This document shows, piece after piece, positions 56,442 to 64,000 of a stretch of 64,000 nt of DNA. The translations under genes were made by a program, and so were the position numbers. Positions within the stretch are counted from its first letter, which is position 1. Every line of letters begins with the position of its first letter. A model generated the notes under the pieces. It was given only the letters and a program-made list of their open reading frames with translations. It ran no database searches and was not told where the DNA came from. Source of the stretch: an uncultured Rhodospirillaceae bacterium. GTDB lineage: Bacteria > Pseudomonadota > Alphaproteobacteria > Rhodospirillales > Magnetospirillaceae. The stretch is from positions 1-64,000 of the forward strand of contig CAIUSV010000091.1 of assembly GCA_903901915.1 (NCBI GenBank), given 5' to 3'.

Positions 56442-57326
56442 ATGGCGAGTCTAAAGGACCTGCGGATGAAGATCGTGAGCGTCAAATCGACGCGCAAGAT
56501 CACGTCCGCCATGAAGATGGTCGCTGCCTCGAAGCTCCGCCGCGCGCAAACCGCGGCGGAAGCGGCACGGCCCTTCGCCGAGCGCATGGAACGCATGCTG
56601 GGCACCCTGGCCGCCAGTCTGGTGGGCCAGAGCGGCGCGCCCCGGATGCTGACCGGCACCGGCGCCGACAAGGTGCATCTGCTGGTGGCGGTGACTGCCG
56701 ATCGCGGTCTGTGCGGCGGGTTCAACTCGTCCATCGTTCGCGCCACCAAGCATCTGGCCGCCGACCTGCTCAAGCAGGGCAAGACGGTCAAGATCATGCC
56801 GGTGGGCCGCAAGGCCCGCGAGCAGCTGCGTCGTGATTTCGGCCAGTACATGATCGAAGGCTTCGAGCAGCTCGGCCGCAAGGGGATCGTCTTCGCCGAG
56901 GCCGATCAGGTGGCCAACGCGGTGGCGGGGATGTTCGATGCCGGCGATTTCGACGTCTGCACCGTCATCTACAACCGGTTCAAGTCGGCCATCGCCCAGG
57001 AAGTGACCCGCCAGCAGGTGATTCCCTTCCCGCTGCCGGAGACCACCGGCAAGGCCGAGGCCGGCGCCAAGGCCATCTACGAATTCGAGCCCGGCGAGGA
57101 AGAGATTCTGGCCGAGCTGCTGCCGCGCAATCTTGCCACCCAGATGTTCCGCGCCCTGCTGGAAAGCCAGGCGTCCGAACAGGGGGCGCGCATGACGGCG
57201 ATGGACAATGCCACCCGCAACGCGGGCGACATGATCAATGCCCTGGCGATCAAGTACAACCGGTCGCGCCAGGCCCAGATCACCAAGGAACTGATCGAAA
57301 TCATCTCCGGCGCCGAAGCGCTGTGA
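56442..57326 (+). CDS. atpG: F1-ATPase gamma subunit
   Basis: A 294-residue central shaft. The start [36 protein letters not shown] and the end [13 protein letters not shown]-like [44 protein letters not shown] are the two conserved helical ends that form the rotating coiled coil. The middle carries [14 protein letters not shown]. Standard length; GGAGTGTAGGTT precedes the ATG. Confidence 0.98.
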   Translation: MASLKDLRMKIVSVKSTRKITSAMKMVAASKLRRAQTAAEAARPFAERMERMLGTLAASLVGQSGAPRMLTGTGADKVHLLVAVTADRGLCGGFNSSIVRATKHLAADLLKQGKTVKIMPVGRKAREQLRRDFGQYMIEGFEQLGRKGIVFAEADQVANAVAGMFDAGDFDVCTVIYNRFKSAIAQEVTRQQVIPFPLPETTGKAEAGAKAIYEFEPGEEEILAELLPRNLATQMFRALLESQASEQGARMTAMDNATRNAGDMINALAIKYNRSRQAQITKELIEIISGAEAL

Positions 57327-57337
57327 CGGAAGACTAG

Positions 57338-58771
<1,434 letters not shown>

Positions 58772-58792
58772 CGGACCCGAGGGAACAGCGGC

Positions 58793-59194
58793 ATGGCCGA
58801 GAAGATCAAGTTCGAGTTGGTGTCGCCGGCGAAGCTGTTGCTTTCGTCGCCGGTGGACATGGTGGTGGTGCCGGGCGGCGAAGGCGACTTCGGCGCGCTG
58901 TCCCGCCACGCCCCGATGATCACCACAGTTCGCCCCGGCGTTATCGACGTCCATGACGGCGGCAAGGTTTCCAGCCGTATCTTCGTGGCCGGCGGCTTTG
59001 CCGAGGTCACCGAGGAGCGCATCACCGTCCTGGCCGAGGAGGCCATTCCGGTGAACGAACTGACCGCCGACATGCTTGCCGCGCGCAAGAAGGTGGCCAA
59101 GGAAGCCATCGACGACGCCAAGTCCGACGCCGACAAGGGCAAGGCCGCACGCCTGCTCGCCATCGCCGAGGCCATGGAAACGGCGATCGGCTGA
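58793..59194 (+). CDS. atpC: F1-ATPase epsilon subunit
   Basis: A 133-residue subunit. The beta-sandwich part KIKFELVSPAKLLLSSPVDMVVVPGGEGDFGALSRHAPMITTVRPGVIDV is typical. The C-terminal helices contain AARKKVAKEAIDDAKSDADKGKAARLLAIAEAMETAI, which regulates hydrolysis in the enzyme. It starts 21 bases after atpD. A hairpin terminator follows about 35 bases after its stop. Confidence 0.97.
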   Translation: MAEKIKFELVSPAKLLLSSPVDMVVVPGGEGDFGALSRHAPMITTVRPGVIDVHDGGKVSSRIFVAGGFAEVTEERITVLAEEAIPVNELTADMLAARKKVAKEAIDDAKSDADKGKAARLLAIAEAMETAIG

Positions 59195-59229
59195 CGGTCG
59201 GTCCGGCCGAGCCATTCAACCGGAAAAAG

Positions 59230-59255
59230 GGGCCGCTCCGTTCGAGCGGCCCTTT
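59230..59255 (+). terminator. Probable terminator of the atp operon
   Basis: A 9-bp GC-rich stem (GGGCCGCTC with GAGCGGCCC) around the loop CGTTC is followed by a short TTT, and preceded by AAAAA, so on the opposite strand it would also end in a T run. Placement just after atpC supports it. Confidence 0.75.
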
Positions 59256-59337
59256 GCCGTCAGGGCGGGATTGCCTGAAGCCGCCGCACCTGCGAATATC
59301 GCAACATTCCAAACTGGTGGACCCGCGGGAGCCGTTG

Positions 59338-59763
59338 ATGAGTGGAAATGCCCTGTGGCAGTTCGGATGGCGCGATGACCTTGCCATCGGTGATGCCGCT
59401 ATCGATGCCCAACACCGCGCTTTTTTCGTCGAAGCCGAACAGATCCGCGCCGCGCTGGTGTCCGACCAGCCCAGGGCCCGCATCCTGGACTACTGCGCCA
59501 CCTTCCGGGCCGATCTGGAGACCCATTTCCGGGACGAGGAAGCGCTGATGACCACGCTTGGCTTCCCGCAATTGCGCGATCATCGCCTGGAACACTCCCG
59601 CCTGCTTGCCCAGACCGAGGAAACCTGTCACGAGTTGGAACACGCGACCTGTCTGATCGATTGCCTGCTGGGTACCCGCTCCCTGCTGGAGCGCCTGGCC
59701 GAGCACATCGCCCTTCAGGATGCCCGTATCCGGGCGTTCATCCAGGCCGCCAACAAGGAATGA
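59338..59763 (+). CDS. Bacteriohemerythrin-like protein
   Basis: A 141-residue four-helix protein: WRDDLAIGDAAIDAQHRAFF at the start, then HFRDEEALM, HRLEH and HIALQD, giving the complete His/Glu/Asp diiron ligand set. It differs from the copy at 30676 in the middle helices. ATG 59338 gives MSGNALWQFGW; upstream frame is open but has no ribosome site. It is directly followed (one base gap) by an exported protein, so the three genes 59338-60963 may form an operon after the atp terminator. Confidence 0.88.
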   Translation: MSGNALWQFGWRDDLAIGDAAIDAQHRAFFVEAEQIRAALVSDQPRARILDYCATFRADLETHFRDEEALMTTLGFPQLRDHRLEHSRLLAQTEETCHELEHATCLIDCLLGTRSLLERLAEHIALQDARIRAFIQAANKE

Positions 59764-59764
59764 C

Positions 59765-60346
59765 ATGAGGCACGCCGCCGTCCTTACCGTGCTCCTTGGT
59801 CTGGTGGCCATCCCCGCCGGCGGTGCCGACGCGCCCGCCGACGTCGCTGAGATCGCCTCGAAGACATTCGTCCTAGGCTGCGTCGCCCACATGGGCGCCT
59901 ATGACAGCCTGCGTGACAAGCTGTTGCCGGGGCACGAGTTGTACTTGCCCCGCCTTCCCGAGGCCGAGGCCAAGCCCTTCCTCCAGGGCCGCTCGGGCGA
60001 GGTTTATATCCGTCCCGATGCCGGCGTCACCATGGTTCTGATTCGGCCCGACGACGATTGCGCCGTGTTCGTTCGCCGCGTCGGCGCCGAACGCATCTAC
60101 CAGCAGGTGGAGAAGGATCTGCGCATTGGCCTGGGCAAGTCCTTCACCATCCGCGCCGCCGGGCAGGAAGCCAAGGGGCCGCTGCGGTCGCGCTTCATCG
60201 ATGTGGTTCCCGCCGGCGACTATCGGGACGAGCTGAAAAAGCGTTACGGCAGCGAACCGGCGGGATACCGCACCATCGTGACCACCTCGGAATCCGCCAA
60301 CCCCGATCTTCAGGCCATCATCACCATCGGTGCGAGGCAGCCATGA
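59765..60346 (+). CDS. Exported protein of unknown function, paralogue 1
   Basis: A 193-residue protein with a signal peptide (MRHAAVLTVLLGLVAIPAGGADA). The mature part has FVLGCVAHMGAYDSL, KPFLQGRSGEVYIRPDAGVTMVLIRPDDDCAVFVRRV and ends VTTSESANPDLQAIITIGARQP. It is related to the next gene: the FLQGR..G block, a single-Cys strand (DDDCAVFV versus RDGICSVWS) and the final VTTxS...LxAxxxxxxR strand match. I do not recognise a named function. Probably periplasmic. Confidence 0.78.
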   Translation: MRHAAVLTVLLGLVAIPAGGADAPADVAEIASKTFVLGCVAHMGAYDSLRDKLLPGHELYLPRLPEAEAKPFLQGRSGEVYIRPDAGVTMVLIRPDDDCAVFVRRVGAERIYQQVEKDLRIGLGKSFTIRAAGQEAKGPLRSRFIDVVPAGDYRDELKKRYGSEPAGYRTIVTTSESANPDLQAIITIGARQP

Positions 60347-60963
60347 AATTGCTCCTGGTGGTTTTGTTGGCCGTGTTCGGCGGCATCGCTTGGCCGTCGC
60401 CGGTGGCGGCCCAGAACGGCGCCGACTACGCCATGCGCGACGAGAGCAGCCGGCTGGCGGTGGCGGTGCTGGGGCGGGTCTGTCTGATGAACATGGGCGA
60501 CCTCGGCGCCACCCTGGCCGCCAGCGCGCCGGGTGGCGAGTTCGGCTTCGTCGACGCCCCCGCCGACGTCGCCACCGCCTTCCTGCAAGGGCGTCAGGGC
60601 TTCGTTCGGGTGCTGCGCCGCGCCGGTTTGGGGGCAATAACCGTGGTGGCGGGACGGGACGGCATCTGTTCGGTATGGTCGGAATTCGCCGACGTCAACG
60701 CCTTGCATCGCCATCTTCTGGCCATGGTGGAGAAGGGCGGGCTGAAGGGCGGTGCCCAGCTGCTGGCCCTGGATGCCCGCGACGGCGACGGCACCCGGGT
60801 CAACGACTATTATCTGGTGCCGCAGGACTGGTACGCCCGGCAATTGGGCCAGCGTTTCGGCGATGATGGTTCCGTGCCGCTGGCGTTGGTCACCACCATT
60901 TCCGCCCCCGGCCGCCGGCCGCTGGAAGCGGTGCTGTCGGTCAGCCGGCCGCTCAAGCGCTGA
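60343..60963 (+). CDS. Exported protein of unknown function, paralogue 2
   Basis: A 206-residue protein with a signal peptide (MKLLLVVLLAVFGGIAWPSPVAAQ). It shares the pattern of the preceding gene: CLMNMGDL, TAFLQGRQGFVRVLRRAGLGAITVVAGRDGICSVWSEF, YYLVPQDWYARQLGQRFG and a C-terminal VTTISAPGRRPLEAVLSVSRP. The ATG overlaps the paralogue's stop (ATGA). Tandem duplication is the simplest explanation. Its last 11 bases overlap the convergent VOC gene. Confidence 0.78.
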   Translation: MKLLLVVLLAVFGGIAWPSPVAAQNGADYAMRDESSRLAVAVLGRVCLMNMGDLGATLAASAPGGEFGFVDAPADVATAFLQGRQGFVRVLRRAGLGAITVVAGRDGICSVWSEFADVNALHRHLLAMVEKGGLKGGAQLLALDARDGDGTRVNDYYLVPQDWYARQLGQRFGDDGSVPLALVTTISAPGRRPLEAVLSVSRPLKR

Positions 60964-61786
60964 TCATTTCGATCAGGACGCCGCAAGCCTCGGACGAGGG
61001 AACCCGGATGCCGCCGCCATCGCGGCTGAAGCGCACGCCGTTGGCGCTCAATACGTCGGCGGCGGTTCCTATGTCGGCGACGGTGATGGTGAGCGCGACC
61101 ATGGCGGGCGGCGACGGCGCGTCCTCGTCGTCAGCTCCGGGGTGCAGCAGGTCGAGATCCCCCGGTCGGCACAGGAAAATCAGCCCGCGGCCGGTCCGCA
61201 CCGCCACGGTATCGTCGGTGGCGGTCGATGCTGCCGGGCCGATCAGGCCGTCCCAGGCCGGGATTAGGCCGACAGGGTCGGCGACCACGGCGGTAATCGA
61301 GGCGATGGCGCCGGCACCGTTGGCATGATCGGTCCAGCCCGGCTGGCGCAGCACCTCGGGGGTCAGGTGCTGGCACAGGAACGAGGCCACGCCCGGCGTG
61401 GTCTCGGGCGGCAATGGTCCGGCGACGAACCGGGCCAGGCGCGGGCCCTGGGCGGTGGCCACCGTGCGGCTGAGACGGCCGGGCGCCTCGACTCCCAGCC
61501 GGCGGCAATCGGATTCGGCATCATCGGTGGCGAAAACCAGCCCCATCAGCCCCTCGCGGACGCCGGTGAAGGTGCGGACCCGTTCGGCCGGCCCGCCTTC
61601 GGCCACCGCCGCCAGCAGTTCGATGTAGTCGTTGCCGAACATCAGGCAAAGGTTGGCGGTGCCCCACTCGGCGTGTTCGCCCCGCGACGACGGGGTAAAG
61701 CCCAGACGGCGGAAGGTCGCGGCGGCGGCCTCGAGGTCGCGGACCGCGATGATGACGTGATCAAGGCCGGTGACGCGGCTGCTCAT
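60953..61786 (-). CDS. VOC/glyoxalase-like domain protein
   Basis: A 277-residue protein with an N-terminal VOC module (GLDHVIIAVRDLEAAAATFRRLGFTPSSRGEH, then CLMFGNDYIELLA) and a second, less conserved half (TITVADIGTAADVLSANGVRF with VLIEMI). Paired beta-alpha-beta modules of this kind bind metal or small ligands; the sequence does not show the substrate. It follows tyrC by 20 bases on the same strand, so it could be the last gene of the hisC-tyrC unit. Confidence 0.87.
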   Translation of the reverse strand: MSSRVTGLDHVIIAVRDLEAAAATFRRLGFTPSSRGEHAEWGTANLCLMFGNDYIELLAAVAEGGPAERVRTFTGVREGLMGLVFATDDAESDCRRLGVEAPGRLSRTVATAQGPRLARFVAGPLPPETTPGVASFLCQHLTPEVLRQPGWTDHANGAGAIASITAVVADPVGLIPAWDGLIGPAASTATDDTVAVRTGRGLIFLCRPGDLDLLHPGADDEDAPSPPAMVALTITVADIGTAADVLSANGVRFSRDGGGIRVPSSEACGVLIEMISA

Positions 61787-61806
61787 GAGTCGTGGCCCTC
61801 GGTCGC

Positions 61807-62691
61807 CTACGCCTGCTTGGCGTCGATGATGGCGCGGCGGATGGCGCGGGTCTCGGTGAAACGCTTCTGCAGCACCTCGCCCTCGCCCCAGCGGATCGCG
61901 CGCTGCAACGCCGTCAGATCCTCGGTGAAGCGCTGAATCACTTCCAGCACCGCCTCGCGATTGTTCAGGAAGACGTCGCGCCACATGATCGGGTCCGAGG
62001 CGGCGATGCGGGTGAAGTCGCGAAAGCCCGAAGCCGAGAATTTGATCACTTCCTGCTGCATGTGGCCTTCGAGGTCGCTGGCGGTGCCGACGATGGTATA
62101 GGCGATCAGGTGCGGCAGATGCGAGGTGATGGCCAGCACCTTGTCATGGTGGTGGGGGTCCATGATCTCCAACTGGGCACCGACCCGGCGCCACAGCTCG
62201 GACAGTTTTTCCAGCGCGGCGTCGTCGGTTCCGGGCAGCGGGGTCAGGATATGCCAGCGGCCCTCGAACAGTTCGGCGAACCCGCTGGTCGGGCCGGAAT
62301 GCTCGGTACCGGCGATGGGATGGCCGGGGATGAAATGGACGCCGTCGGGCATATGCGGTCCCAGGTCGCGCACCACCGCCAGCTTGACCGAGCCGGTATC
62401 GGTGACGATGGTGCCCGCTTCCAGATGGGGGCCGATGGCGCGGCCGACGTCTTCCATGGCGCCGACCGGCACGCCGCACACCACCAGCCCGGCGCCCTTG
62501 ACCGCCTGGGCGGCGTCGGCGGTGGCCTCGTCGACCACCCCGATCTCGACGGCGGTACGTCGCGCCGATTCCGATATCTCCAGCGCCACCAGCCGCCGGG
62601 CCAGGCCGTGCTTGCGCGCGGCCCAGGCCAGCGACGAGCAGATATGCCCGATGCCGACGAAACAGATCTTGTCGAACAGGAAGGAACTCAT
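61807..62691 (-). CDS. tyrC: Prephenate/arogenate dehydrogenase (cyclohexadienyl dehydrogenase)
   Basis: A 294-residue NAD(P)-dependent enzyme of tyrosine synthesis. The nucleotide site reads ICFVGIGHICSSLAWAARKHG; note a His where the second Gly-x-Gly residue is often Leu or Gly. VTDTGSVKLAVV, FIPGHPIAGTEHSGPTSGFAELFEGRWHILTP with the catalytic His, and ITSHLPHLIAYTIVG follow. ATG 62691 overlaps the hisC stop. Substrate preference (prephenate or arogenate) cannot be read. Confidence 0.95.
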   Translation of the reverse strand: MSSFLFDKICFVGIGHICSSLAWAARKHGLARRLVALEISESARRTAVEIGVVDEATADAAQAVKGAGLVVCGVPVGAMEDVGRAIGPHLEAGTIVTDTGSVKLAVVRDLGPHMPDGVHFIPGHPIAGTEHSGPTSGFAELFEGRWHILTPLPGTDDAALEKLSELWRRVGAQLEIMDPHHHDKVLAITSHLPHLIAYTIVGTASDLEGHMQQEVIKFSASGFRDFTRIAASDPIMWRDVFLNNREAVLEVIQRFTEDLTALQRAIRWGEGEVLQKRFTETRAIRRAIIDAKQA

Positions 62692-63779
62692 GCCCGGAGG
62701 AACTCCGCCAGGGTGTCGACCACCGCCTGGTTTTCCTCGCCGGTGCCGATGGTGATGCGCAGGCAATCACCCAGGCCGTAGCCGCCCATGGCGCGCACGA
62801 TGATCCCGCGCGAGCGCAGGAAGGCGTCGGCGGCGACGGCGTCCTTGCCGGGGTTGGCGGGGAAGCGCACCAGGATGAAGTTACAGACGCTGGGCACCAC
62901 GGTCAGGCCCAGCGCCGCCACCTGCCCGCTCAGCCACGGCAGCCAGTAGTCGTTGTGGCTTTTGCACAGATCGGCATAGGCGGTGTCCTCGAACGCCGCC
63001 AGCCCCGCGGCCAGCGCCGGGGCGCCGACGTTGAAGGGGTTGCGCACCCGGTTCAGCACGCCGGTGACGTTTTCCGGACAATAGGCCCAGCCCAGCCGCA
63101 GCCCGCCCAGGGCGTACATCTTGGAGAAGGTGCGGCAGACCACGGTGTTGTCGCCGGCCTCGACCAGCTCGATACCCGAGGAATAGTCGTTCCTGGTGAC
63201 GAACTCGGTATAGGCGGCGTCGATCACCAGCAGGACATGGGCCGGCAGGCCGGCGCGCAGCCGCGCCACCTCGGCGGCGGGCAGATAGGTGCCGGTGGGA
63301 TTGTTGGGATTGGCCAGGAAGACGATCCTGGTCCGGGGCGTCACCGCCTTCAGCAGATTATCGACGTTGGCGGTCAGGTCCACCTCGGGGGCGGTGACCG
63401 GGGTGGCGCCGCAGGCCTTGGCGGCGATGGCGTACATCAGGAAGCCGTGGGCCGAGTACAGCACCTCGTCGCCCGGTCCGGCATAGGCGCGGCACAGGAT
63501 GCCCAGCAATTCGTCCGAGCCGGCGCCGCAGACGATGCGCGACGCATCCAGGCCGAAGCGGGCGGCGATGGCCTTGCGCAACTGTTCGGCACCGCCGTCG
63601 GGATAGCGGTGCATTTCGGGCGCCATGGCCCGAAGCGCCGCCATGGCCTTGGGGCTGGGTCCCAACGCGCCCTCGTTGGAGGACAGCTTGAGGATGCGGG
63701 CGACGCCTTCGATGGCGGATTCGCCGCCGACATAGGGGCGGATGTCCATGATGCCGGGACGGGGCGTGGGAGCGGTCAA
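62688..63779 (-). CDS. hisC: Histidinol-phosphate aminotransferase (HisC family)
   Basis: A 363-residue PLP aminotransferase. LSSNEGALGPSPKA, FLANPNNPTGTYLP, VIDAAYTEF and the PLP lysine in CRTFSKMYALGGLRLGWA are visible, with FILVRFP near the end. I choose TTG 63779 because GGAGG lies eight bases in front; a TTG at 63821 would add 14 residues. Next to tyrC, so it may also act on aromatic 2-oxo acids, as many alphaproteobacterial HisC enzymes do. Confidence 0.94.
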   Translation of the reverse strand: MTAPTPRPGIMDIRPYVGGESAIEGVARILKLSSNEGALGPSPKAMAALRAMAPEMHRYPDGGAEQLRKAIAARFGLDASRIVCGAGSDELLGILCRAYAGPGDEVLYSAHGFLMYAIAAKACGATPVTAPEVDLTANVDNLLKAVTPRTRIVFLANPNNPTGTYLPAAEVARLRAGLPAHVLLVIDAAYTEFVTRNDYSSGIELVEAGDNTVVCRTFSKMYALGGLRLGWAYCPENVTGVLNRVRNPFNVGAPALAAGLAAFEDTAYADLCKSHNDYWLPWLSGQVAALGLTVVPSVCNFILVRFPANPGKDAVAADAFLRSRGIIVRAMGGYGLGDCLRITIGTGEENQAVVDTLAEFLRA

Positions 63780-63798
63780 GGGGGCAGCCTCCAATGGT

Positions 63799-64000
63799 TC
63801 AGGCAAGCGCTTCGGGAACAAGCTGGGTGGCGTAGCCGCCGATCACGGTGACATGGTGGATCGGGTCCTTGGGGGCCACCAGCAGGGCGAGGCGGGGGTC
63901 GGCGGCGGTGACATGGCCGAGGATCTCGACCAGATGCAGCCAGACCGCGCCATGGCGCGAAATGCTCAGCAGTTCCGCCGGTTCCAGCCCGCCGGCGGCG
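63799..64000 (-). CDS. Partial gene of unknown function (3' end only)
   Basis: The last ~66 codons of a minus-strand gene running off the window. The translation reads GLEPAELLSISRHGAVWLHL, VEILGHVTAADPRLALLVAP and KDPIHHVTVIGGYATQLVPEALA. I do not recognise the family; a chorismate mutase or other aromatic-pathway gene often precedes hisC in related genomes, but nothing visible here confirms that. It lies 19 bases upstream of the chosen hisC start. Confidence 0.6.
   Translation of the reverse strand, partial: AAGGLEPAELLSISRHGAVWLHLVEILGHVTAADPRLALLVAPKDPIHHVTVIGGYATQLVPEALA

Overview
This window looks like a chromosomal segment from a high-GC alphaproteobacterium of the Rhodospirillaceae / Magnetospirillum type. 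I infer this from the strong GC bias at third codon positions, ChvG/ChvI-type regulators, AddAB instead of RecBCD, a separate histidinol-phosphatase of the inositol-monophosphatase type, the AmgK-MurU peptidoglycan recycling pair, and an atpHAGDC operon without the Fo genes. Most of it is dense core genome in tightly overlapping operons.

Layout. 0.1-6.7 kb: a TPR-methyltransferase, an AsnB-type amidotransferase, queC translationally coupled to an extended PanD homologue, and gshA. 6.7-9.5 kb: a ChvG/ChvI two-component system followed by a small, very charged exported protein. 9.5-12.3 kb: back-to-back promoters, a cobalamin riboswitch and the cobalt importer cbiMNQO. 12.9-20.2 kb: a six-gene hydrogenase-4-like membrane complex (hyfB-C-E-F-G-I order) whose large subunit lacks the NiFe cysteines, so it looks like an energy-converting-hydrogenase-related (Ehr) complex. 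20.4-31 kb: purD, xseA, a GT-C glycosyltransferase/PAP2 pair, an alpha/beta hydrolase, acs with its own promoter and terminator, EVE and YCII proteins, DUF4337, a YdjM-like protein and a bacteriohemerythrin. 31-35.3 kb: nth-hisN, kdsB-pheA and an NDUFA9-like reductase.

35.4-37.9 kb is the only clearly accessory stretch. It has a tRNA-Leu(CAG) gene with a good promoter, then a truncated MBOAT acyltransferase, an orphaned SGNH-like membrane protein, a frameshifted IS256-type transposase relic and a second copy of the tRNA 3' end. It reads as a decayed tRNA-associated island.

37.9-53.1 kb: an RNase D-like exonuclease, an exported chorismate-lyase-like protein with a TetR regulator, addBA, amgK-murU, tsaE, xerC preceded by a FitAB/VapBC-type toxin-antitoxin pair with a perfect palindromic operator, a DUF484 protein, and priA. 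53.2-64 kb: an EAL-domain protein, the F1-ATPase operon with promoter and terminator, a second hemerythrin, two tandem exported paralogues of unknown function, a VOC protein, and a tyrC-hisC aromatic/histidine operon running off the end.

The most notable signals outside genes are an 89-bp dispersed repeat present twice. Each copy begins exactly at the stop codon of a gene in a convergent pair and forms a stem with compensating base changes. No CRISPR array, rRNA or intact insertion sequence was seen.
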